This document shows positions 47,201 to 59,200 of a stretch of DNA of 64,000 nucleotides, one piece after another; position 1 is the first letter of the stretch; each line of letters begins with the position of its first letter. A program made the position numbers and the translations under genes. The stretch is taken from positions 184,001 to 248,000 of the forward strand of contig JAQFVV010012490.1 of assembly GCA_028023455.1 (NCBI GenBank), written 5' to 3'. Below the pieces are notes generated by a model. It saw nothing but the letters and a program-made list of their open reading frames with translations, ran no database searches and was not told where the DNA came from. This stretch comes from Epiperipatus broadwayi. Taxonomy: Eukaryota; Onychophora; Udeonychophora; Euonychophora; Peripatidae.

Positions 47201-50200
47201 ATCTAATGATATAATGTACTATAAAAATATATTTATAATATGTATAGTTTTCATAAATGATGGGGAGATATTAGCTGAGCTTATGATTTACCTTTTTTCT
47301 AAAGAAATAGAAAACTCACTGATAAAGACAAATTACCTTTTTATTTTTATTTTATCAAAATGTTCAAAACTCTTCCATTCTTTTTACATTATTTATATTA
47401 AATAAATCTTTAAAAAATTCACTTTTTCTTTGCATTTTTCACAACAGTTTTGAGTGTTTAATAGGTTTCTTCAAAATTGCAAAATATACTAGCTTAAATT
47501 ATTTCTTGTTTTTTTTACACAAATAGGCAATAAACCTCTTTTAATATTTTTAGATATACACGGTAATATTTCAAATATAAGCTGCAGTAGAATTTTAAGT
47601 CCAAAAAATTGGAAAAAAATTAATCCCTGAATTTAAGCCACATTTATGTACTTAAATAGTAAACTAATATAAATAAATACAATAAACTCACCTAATTTAT
47701 TGTGAATCTTCTTTAGATATAGGTACTTTCATTTTCTACATCTTCATTTTCAGAACTTGAATTCTCAATTTCATTATTCCATCAGGTATATCATCTTCAG
47801 GCCATTTAAATTGCAGCCAAATGTTATAATTTTTTTGTCAATTTGCTTTTGTGTAAAAGTACATTTTCTATTTAAATCTGAATCATTCTTCTAAAATAAT
47901 TTAGATTTTTACAAATTGTTTATCTGAAAAAAATTTAAAATGTGTAAAGAAAAAAGATTCTAAAACATTCATTTTCATTTTAAAATTCAAAACAAAATAT
48001 CGGAATTATCAACCTCGGCAAAATAATGTTAAAAGGTTGTAAAGCTTTCATTTTCACTTCAAAAATCAAAAGAAAGCTATCGGAATTCGAAATTTTGCCA
48101 GATACACCTTTGTATTGAGAACAACAATCAAACAAGCAGCACAGGCTTTTATATTGATTTGTTAGTTACAAAACTATTCTAAAGGTTATTTGGTAAAATT
48201 TTCTTGATAAAATAATGATAAATCACAAAATAATGTTAAAAGATTCTAAAAACATTGATTTTCATTTTAAAAATCATAACGAAAATATTGGAAATGTCAA
48301 CATCGGCAAAATAATGTTAAAAAATTCTAAAACATTCGTTTTCACTTTAAAAATCAAAATGAAATTATCAGAATAGTCAACATCAGCAAAATAATGTTAA
48401 AAGGTTCTAAAACACTTTCACTTTAAAAATCAAAAGGAAGCTATCAGAACTGTCAAAATTTTGACAGGCACTCCCTTGTGTTGAGACCAAAAATCAACCA
48501 ATCAGTGCCTGGGAGGCAGGCTCTTATCTCATTGTTATATTGGCTTATTAGTTGTAAAACTATTCTAAAGGTTATTCGGTAAACTTTTCTCAATAAAATA
48601 CCACTCAAATAACCAAAAAACATTAAAGTAGCAGTTTTAAAGAGAGTTATTAATCCAAAAAATATTGATTAAAAAAGAATTAACACACTATTCTATACAG
48701 AAAATGATTGTACTACTATGTGCATGAATAGCATAATGCAAAGATCCACAGAAATAAGATGTTAAAAATTTTCACCTCGAATTTAAGCCACAACCCTCTT
48801 TTAGGGGTCCAAAATTTGGGGGAAAAAATGCAGTTATATTCAAAGTAATATAGTATATATATTTTCTAAATAGAACCAGTTGCATGTTCAAATACAAAAA
48901 ACAGATCTTATCAGTTATCATCTATTATTACATTATTTCAGCAGCGGTATTTGATAAACAAACATAAACTCTAAATAAAATAGCATAGATAAAAGGTTGA
49001 AATAATATAACGTTAGATAATAACCGATAAGATCTGTTTTTTATAATTTCCTGTTATTTATATAATATTTGTTATTTTTAATTAATATATTATTTTTAAA
49101 TCTCATATATATTTATAAATAATTACTATTACTATTAGATACATGTTCTTTTTTTTTTTTTTCTTATTTATATATTTTTTGAAATTTTATACTTAAATTT
49201 TATGTTACTTCAATTCTATAATATATTTTGTATCCAAATATATAATTTTAAAAAATATAACCATAATGTATTATTTTACTATATATATATATCTTTTTCT
49301 TTCACCTTTTTTATGTGTACAATATATCTATATGCACATACATCATATATTTTATTAATAAATTAGCTAATAATAATTTCAGACCTGAATCCATAATGAC
49401 AGAAAATGTATGTGAATGTGCGGAAATATCAAAATAGGTTTATTATAAATTTATATAAGAATTAATGTAAGGCAATTGTATTTTAGAGTTCTGAAGAGAA
49501 CTGCTGGACAATCAAAACTGTCAGACAATTTAATAAAAAGTACTGTGAAAAGTGCAAAGAAATGATTTTTTTTTTTAAGTGTCATAGCATCGGCCGAGAT
49601 GCGAACCCGCAACCTGGGCAACTGCCTGCAAGTGCAAGGCAGTCGCGCTGACCTCTCGACCACCAATGCAAGACGAAATAATTTTTTATTATTAGATTAA
49701 TGGTTTTAAACAAATAAAGTATCAAAAGATTCTTTAAAGTTAATAAACTTAATGCATAATAATTTTTTCCACAAACTATTAAAACAGTGTATTTATGATT
49801 TTAATAATTCTGGTATTCTAAGAGCTATCTTAAAGCTGTCTATAAAAATTAACAATACAATTATTTTTTTTTTTACTTTGCATAACATCACTAATAAGTA
49901 CAATAGTAACATTAAAGGGGAAAATCTAAATAAATTGACAACCTGTATATAACACCACCAAACATCACAAATAAAACAAACTATAGAAGGCTAATTATGA
50001 TATGAATGATTTATAAATACCCTATATAAAGATATAGATTTGTGCATTATGTCATGTACATGACTTGGGATTCAAATCTGAAATGGACCAAGAACTATTT
50101 TTTCAGATAGCTAAGTATTTTCCATGCAAGCTTGAATTTTGTCACATAAACACTCTTTATTTTACTTAAGTGACTTCATCATTGTAAAAAAAAAAAAAAA

Positions 50201-53200
50201 AAATGGATATCTAGCTATTTTTAAATGGAATGTAAAAAAAAAAATCTCAGGTATTTGAGTTAATCAGATAATTGTAAAAAAAAAATAATATTATAATAGA
50301 TCAATTATTTGCATTTATGAAGAAATTATATATCAACAAAACATAACTATTTCAGCTTATAGTAATTTGATTTGACTTTAATCCTTACAATTTTTTGAAT
50401 TTCAAATTATTAACTAGAACAATATAAAAGTGACTGCTAGATGCATTAATTCCAGTTTTGAATCTTAAGACTTTACTAACAAAGACAAAAACCAGTACGG
50501 GGATGTGGATATAATACCACTATTGTCTAATGTCCATTGATTACTCAAGTTTACAGTAGACAGCTCTGGAATAAGATCGAATTGCTCTCGAAAAGATATT
50601 ATATACCTACACGTATTGAATTTATCATTTATCTTTACTTTTATTTTAAAAAAGTATTCAGAAAAAACAACTAACATTTAGATAATTATATTAAAAAAAT
50701 AACTAACAGATAAAACTTTAGTCAAAAAATCTAAAAAATATTAATTTTGATAATTTAAAAAAAAATTAAAATACTATACAATAATTCCCAAACTTCTTTC
50801 ATTACAGATAAATGAAAAAGTAACAGAAAAATTTGGACATAAAATTTTTTTATTAAGATAAAAGTTGGGTTATTTTTGGAAATAAACAATAGCATATTTC
50901 AATCCCGAGATCATATGCAATTAAACATAAAAATAAACGATGAATGACACTTAAAAGAATCTAATACAAAAGTGGTACCTATCATTATATTATTATATTT
51001 AGAAATCTAATGTATAGACTTACTAATTTAAATGAAATAAATAAATAAAAATCTTAATACAAGTATAAATTTTATTTTCAAAAGCTGGGATTTTTTTCTT
51101 CTTTCTCCCTTATCTTAAATTAAAAAGTTTTTTTCAATTTAAAAAGAATAATTATTTATAGTAAAATTAGTAACTAAAAGAAATGGCTTTATCAAGACTC
51201 ATTTTTCAGCATGGAAAAATCACCAATAGCACTATTATAACTAAATAATGGAGCCTCAATATTTGCTATATTTAGTTCAAACCCCTTAACGTACATATTT
51301 GTTGATAAACTTTGATTATAATAAAATATGTATTGGTTATTGAATTGCAAGAATATAGTGCTTTTCAACATGCAAACATATGTAACACAGATGCTTTTTT
51401 TATATATATAATATGAATATATAAATTAAATATAAACAAAATTAAGAAATAATAATAAGGTAGCTATTTAATAAATTGAGGGGATACATTTTCATATATA
51501 TTATAATTGTATTAATTCATTCACAACGACAAAAAATAAAAGTAAGAAAAAAAATTATACTGTATTTTTATTTCTGAAACAAAATGAATAATGAAATGTC
51601 CAACTTTTATTGCAATTAAATGCATTATGGACAATATCCTTTTTTTGTCAACAACTTTTTTTTTCTATTAAAGCATAATAGCAATCTCACTTTTAGTAGA
51701 TGAGCTCTTTAGTTACTTTGATATTTTTAAGTCCATATCGACTTTGTTTTCAAACTTCATAATGCATCAAATGCAGACAGGATAATAAAGGAAGAATAAA
51801 ATTTATATACTTTCAACATAAACCCAATTTTTTTTATTAGTAAACACGATAATGCATGGTGCTTCAACACAGAAAAAGTGCTGCTGCTGTATTGTAAAAT
51901 TTATTAAATTTACGATTTTTAATAAAAAAATTTTAAAAGAAAAAACATGATTGTATAAAGTGCTCAAAATGAAAAAATTGCTGCTGGGTCATCATAAAAT
52001 GTATTAAATTTATGAATTTTAAAATTTTTCTTATTTATTTATTTACATTTTTGTCCAATAGCATATAATTGAAGTAGTTTGTATTGTTGTATTGATACAA
52101 CATAATTCATGGCATCATTGTACTTATAACCTACATTTGAAATACAACAACAATAATGGAGATTTCCAAAATATAAGATTGTTTACATGAGAAAATTAAA
52201 ATTAGGGATTGATTCTCTTGCAAGTTTATAAAAAATATTAAATATATTTGAATTTAAAGTCTATATCAAGTTAAAAAAAGTTACTAATTAAATAAAGAAT
52301 GATTAATGACAATTTTCCATAATAATGTCCTGTGAAAGATACAGTTATGCTCACCTTAATGAATTATAAATCCTTGATCTAGATTGAAAATTCTCCTACA
52401 TAAATATTGTTTTCAACATGCATGTTTAATTTCTTAATTAAATCACTATCAAAATGCAATTAATCAAGACTTCTTAGGTATTGCCAGTCTTTGATAACTT
52501 CCAAGATCATATATAAATAATGTTATCACTATTATATAACCAGGTTTTGTCTCATTTAATTATTAGTTATTCTTACATCTAATTATAATCCATGATTTGT
52601 ACTCTATTTATACAATTTTATTTCTGTAAATAAATTTATTTTTACAACTATGGAGCTAAATTACTTACAAAATGTTCATAAAGTTTTATACATGAAGTTC
52701 ATGAGCAATAAAATTTTCAAAATCATCAATAAATAATGTTAACAGAGTATATGCTATAGGGTGAATTAGAATGTTTATCACCTCTCATGATAATGGATAA
52801 TCACCGATTTCTGCTGGTTTGAATAAAACAAGCTTGCTGAAACATATCAGACAAAATAATCTGAAAAATAAAGAAGTTAAATGAAAGCATGGTGACATCT
52901 TTCTTCCAAATTTATATGCCACAACATAACAGCAAGAAAAAGTCAATTGACACTTAAGTGTCAGACTCTCATGACTTGTTTCTGATTAACTGGCTTCAGG
53001 TAAAAGGCTTGAGACTTTGGAGATGAGAATGTCTTGATATAACATTAAAAACACAATGTACAAAAAATTTTACACTTTATAAAAAAATAATTGTCAACCA
53101 AACAAATCAAAATAGAGGATCCAGGAATACTGCTAACCAATCAAAATATATATTTAAAAATGGGTTACTAAAAAGCATTGTTAAAAAGAAAAAAAATTGG

Positions 53201-56200
53201 TTATATATTGTAAATACAAAGTTATATACGAGAGGCCACTAGCATCAAATAAAAATTGGGAAATAAGCAAAAAACTTCTTCAGACTGTTAATCAGACATA
53301 CTTCTAATTAGACAAGTAATAAATTAATTCATTACTGTCAGTATTGGCTCATTGTTCATAAATGGAAGATGTTTTCTTCACCAACTCTCTTTAGTTTTAT
53401 TAATTAATTCTTCATCATTATACATCAATTGAAATGATGAATTTTATAAAATCCACAATTCTCAATGCTGTTCTTTAAACACACTACTAATAACTGTTTC
53501 ACTAAAAAAATATATATTAAAATTTTCTGCATAATGAACACAGTTATTTAAAATGTGAATAAATGAATCATAATTGTTACACAGGCAGTACAACTATTAT
53601 TATGGCAGATTAAATAACTCATATTTTTATTTAAATTGGAATGTTCTTAATTTAAGGCATAAATATCTAAATCAATGTAATCTTTTAGACATTAAGAGTA
53701 AAGTGAAAAATACCTACATAAAACCAAGTCATCTAAATTACAAATGAAGAATGATAAACTGAATTCACACTCCAAGAAACAGTCCTACAATATAAAAGTA
53801 GAATACTGTTAATCCAAACACATATTCAAAAACTTCAAATATCCAAACAAAATTTCAAAGATAATCTTTAAACTTTTATAATAAATAAATTAATTTGTAT
53901 ATTCGTTTTAAAACAAAACTGAAGAATAAAAAACTTTTAGTTAAATGTCTGTAATGTAACGGAACGGGTCCTGACCTTACATGACAGTAGACTTGATAAG
54001 TTGTCAGAATGGGTGAGAAGCTTATCTAAGATTTCTAGATATATAGACTTGTGTCCACTGCAGTATTATTCCTGGGAGATGATATATTAACACACAAATA
54101 TATGTCAAAAATGTATACTCAACTTTGAAGTTCCATCAATTCCGGAGTTCGAACTCGGGGAGAATACTCATAATATTCTACTTCAGAGTATATCAATATC
54201 ACTATTTATAATGTGCAAGTATGTGACAAATTGAGAATTGAATATAGAAAAAACACAAATGACAAACTTTAATTTATAATCATATATGTTTAACAAATTT
54301 ATTTACAATTAACATAATTTAAGCAACGAGTTTATAACAAAGATAAACAATTTGTTTAGATATAGAGAAACATTCTTTGATTATTATGGTTTATGTCATT
54401 AATCCACTCCCTGATTTCCTTCATTATCAATACTAACACAAAAAAATAAAATAATTTGTTATTTATGTTTATACTTACTTGCTAATTTAAACTTTAATTA
54501 AAATCATGATTCATTATCTTCAATAAGTTTATTGATGAGTTCATATCAATAACATGGTGGTGGTATGGGATCCCCTTCTATTGTGGTTGGTTTCTACAAA
54601 GATAGGAAAGTTTCTACAAAGATAGGAAAGACCATTCGCACTAGAGATTATTAATCATAAATATTTTATTTCAATTTAAAATTAAAGCTAATAATGTATT
54701 TCCCTTTTACTTGCACCCCCCTTCGATCTATAATAAAGAAAAAAAATAAAATATGTAAAATAAAATTAAATTATGATGTCAACATAAGATCAATTAAGAG
54801 TCCATGAGGAAAATGTCCTAAAAAAATTATAAATATCCTCTTTAATCCAACTCATATTTCAGTTGGTGGGGTTCAAGTGTTCTAGAATGCTTCTGATGGT
54901 GGTAGAATTTCTGTCTTTGTATGGCCTGCTTGGAGATGTTGAGTTTGCAGTTTCATGCCTAAATAGTAGTTGTGTTCACAGCATAGATGAATAGATGCTA
55001 TGTCAAATTAAATTTAGTTTTGGCGGTTACAGTTCCGGGGATGACAACTTTCTTCCCCCGATGTAACCTCACACTTAGCAATACATAGTCGTATGTGTTT
55101 CTATAAATGTAGTTAATAAAAGTTATTGAATTGACTGAAAAGCAAAATATTTGCTTTTAAATATTTCAAGTTAGAGTTGATCTACTCTCTGGCTTAAACT
55201 TGAAAATACTCTGGAAAGATTAATTTTGAATCCCTTAGTTGGCTGGGTTTGAATGTATGCCTTTAATTTAGCTTTAATCCATATCCTATGAGCTATTTTT
55301 GTTTAATGTTTCTACTTTAATGGCGGCAAACTTTTCTGTTCGAACCGGAAGTTCGATTTTTTTGCTCAAAATTTGTATATGTTGGTTAGCTGATTTTTTG
55401 ATCTGATTTTTGAGAAAGTCGTTTGTTTATATCTTTTGCTAATCACCAAAACAAGGTTGTTCTATTTGGATGTGAATTTGATGTTTTCAAACAGCAGGTT
55501 CGTGTTCATGCATTTGATTAATTATTTACATCATTTGTTATAGTTCTGATATATATGTATATGATAGATTAATAACAATAAAAATTTTATTTATTATTTC
55601 TTTTCTGTAAGTATTTGTTTTTATTTTCTTGTTTGCATCTAAACCTGATCATCCTTTCCTTGTATTGTTGTAATGTGTGTAAATTATAAAGTGATTGACA
55701 AGAGATTTTTAACAAAGATAAGTATTAAAGTCTAAATTTTATATTTTAGTTTAGATAATTGTTTGTCATATGTTTATTAAATATCTAATTATAAAAAAAA
55801 ATTAAATGTTTACACTTACTAATTTCATCTTTTTTTTGGTAATAAGTTTTATTTGATTTACATTCTCATTATACATATAGCTTACTTGCTATTGTGTGGA
55901 CAGAATGTTGTTATTGTGGGTCTCGGGTTTGAATTAAATAAGGGTGTTTTAAATGGTTTTGGAGGAATGTAAGACCACATCTTACATATTCTCCCAATAA
56001 AAAAAGTGTTAAAGATAAAACAATATCTTTAATTCCTCCATTTTACTCTTTATCTTTTATGGAGTAGTCTAAGGTATTAATTTAGAGTTCTTCCTTTTAA
56101 GTCATTCATTAACTATCATTTACGAGTTGTTGGGCTTAACTTCAGTTAAATCTTATACTAATATTATGTTCCATTACATATGGCACATCCAATCGCGGGA

Positions 56201-59200
56201 CAATCAAATCTCATATAATATTACAATTCGAGATTCTCAATAATAAAAATAATAAAATCCTAACAACTTTCATTACAAAATTTTTTTGTTGCGATGTGAT
56301 AAACTCTACTTGAATAATGAAAAGTTATTAATGATTAAAATCGCGTAAAATAGTGTAGTCAATCATTTAAAAAGATTAAATATTGAGATATAAAATAGTA
56401 AAAATGAAAAGTTGAATAAAATAACAGCTTTGGTAAAACACAATTTTTTTATTTTGGTGAGGACAGTAAAATATAGTGACGATGAATCATTCCATGATGT
56501 TCCATATTACCAGAGATAGTTAAAAAAGTTAAAAGCTGAAATAAGAGTTAGTAAAATGGTTTAAAATAAAGAAATAATGAAGTAGATGATCACAAGGAGC
56601 AAAATAAAAATGATGCAATCAAAAACTATTAAAGCAAAAGAAAATTAAATTTAAATACAATCTGATACAGAAGAAGCCGAGATGGAGAGTTCTCTTCTAG
56701 AAATTTTAGAATCAGAGCAAAACATAGATATATCTGGGGGAACCATATCAGAAAATACTATGACTCCAGAGAAACAAGGGGAGGATAAAGCAAATACAAA
56801 CGATGTATCGTTTAATCAAGTTATTTTGCTGATACAACAAATGTCAATAAATCTATAGAAAATGTCAGCAGAGCAGTGACAAACATCTGCAAAGTCACAG
56901 TAACTTCAGCAGAGCAGCGACCAACATCTGCAAATCTACATCAACTGTCAGCAAGTCAACAGCAAATGAAAACAGATATATCAACTGATCTATCTAATAT
57001 GAAAATTGAGATAACAACTGATTTATCTAAAAAAATGGCGAACATGAAAATTGAATTCAAAACAGAGGTAGCTCAAGTATAGACAGATATTAATAGCAAA
57101 TTACAACAATTAGAGAGAGTCACAGATGAAAAAACTGCAAATGTGAAACAAGATTTGTAGAATTCGGGAGAAAAATTGAAAATAAAATAGATATTAAGCG
57201 CATGGAAATGAAAAAGGTCTATGAGAATTTTGAGTGCAAAATAAAACAAAATCAGATTGAATACCAGACTGAGATTAATGAACAAGTAGAAAGTATGCAA
57301 TAGAAGTGAATCGCTATAAAAAGGAACAAGTTAGCAAAATAGAAATTCATGACAAGAAATTTCAGTCCATAAAACATGATACGTGTCTCAATAAAAGAGC
57401 AAAAAAGTAGAAAATAATGACACCTCCATGAATCAGAGATTCAAAAAATTAGAATCTGAACATTACCACAAATTACAAGAATTAACAAAAAACCCAATTC
57501 AACTCACCCCAATTCTTTTTCAGAAAACCATGCTTATGCTCGTTGAATCACCCATTGATTAAGGAAAGAATCAAATGGATACATATCACATAAAGATAAA
57601 CACAAGTGCAAAACAGAGCAAAAATAAAAAGAAACCAAGGTATCAATTCAAAATTGGAGGTAAAACACATATCAAAAATAATCCAAGAGGATTCGTGTTC
57701 CAGAAATTATGTAATACATAAGAGGGCCCATTTACCACCTTCATTAAATGTGCTAATACCAAGGCGTAATGATCGGGTAATGGAAATGGACTATAGGAAT
57801 TTATGACCTAAGAATATGGAAACCAGACCATGAAAAAATGGAATAACCCTTTTTTTTCATTTTAATTAAAAAAAAAAAAAAAGATTAAATCTATATAGAT
57901 AGGGTATTAATTTAAACCCCAAGTAAACAATTTTGATTAGGAATAGCAACCATGATACTAAGTTAGAGAAATGAAAAAGGGGATGATATACATAATAAAA
58001 CTTGTGTCTAATAATATGCTTGATAAGATAAATTTTAGAAATAACTTATAAAATTATTTCTAAATTAAGTAATGAACCATGCCATCACTATCATAACAGG
58101 AGACTGATTATCCCAATGAGTTGCTTCATTTAGAAAATAGTGACAACTCTCTCATTTAACTGTTACCAAATAAGATCCACAAAGTCTCGAAGAAAAAAAA
58201 CAGGATAGGTATACTTAAACACATCTATATTTTAATTATTGCATAAGTTATCTAAAGCAAAACTTATTCACATTTGTAGTCAGATCTTCAATTATAAAAA
58301 AAAAAAAGTTGGTATCTCATTACAATCGTAGATAACTCCTACCTTATAGTACCAGGTATATATTAAAAATAGATTTTGTAAAGACTCCTGAGGGCAGAAT
58401 CTATGATGAGCCAGTTATCAATCATAACTCCAAACCAACATACCCTAACAAAATATATATGTATTTTCAGAGAAGCTTAGCTAAAGATAAGCACAACAAC
58501 CCCTAAATGATAGTTAATGAATCACTTAAAAAATAGGCCTCTAAGTTAATAAAAAGTAAAATGGAGGAATTAAAGATATTGTTTTATGTTTAACACCTTT
58601 TTAACTGGGGGAATATGTAAGATGTGGTCTTACATCCCTCCAAAACCATTAAAAAAACCCTTACCTAATTCAGACCCACAATAACAACATTCTCTACACA
58701 TAATAGCAAACAAGTTATATGTATAATGAGAATATAAATAAAATAAAACTTATTACCAAAAAAGATGAAATTAGTCACAAGCACTGTAGCTAAGAAGCAA
58801 CTAAGTGTTTCCATAAATAAACATTTATTTTTTTATATAATTAAACATTTAATAAACATATGACAAACACATTATCTAAACTAAACTATAAAATTTAGAC
58901 ATTAATACTTACCTTTGTTAAAAATCTCTTGTTAATCATTGTATAATTTACACACATTACAACAATACAAGGAAAGAACATCAGGTTTAGACGCAAGCAA
59001 GAAAATAAAAACAAGTACCTGGTGGTCGAGTGGTCAGCACAGCTGCTTACAAGTAGTTGTCCCGGGTTTGCGGGTTCGCTTCCCGGCCGATGCTTTGACA
59101 CATAAAAAAAAAAGTACTTAAAGAAAAGAAATAATAAATAAAATTTTTATTGTTCATATATACATATATGAACTATAACAAATGATGTAAATAATTAATC

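Noticed and set aside
47940-48600. CRISPR-like array
   Set aside because: The repeated units are adjacent, diverged and about 80 bases long without unique spacers, in an intron of an animal gene.
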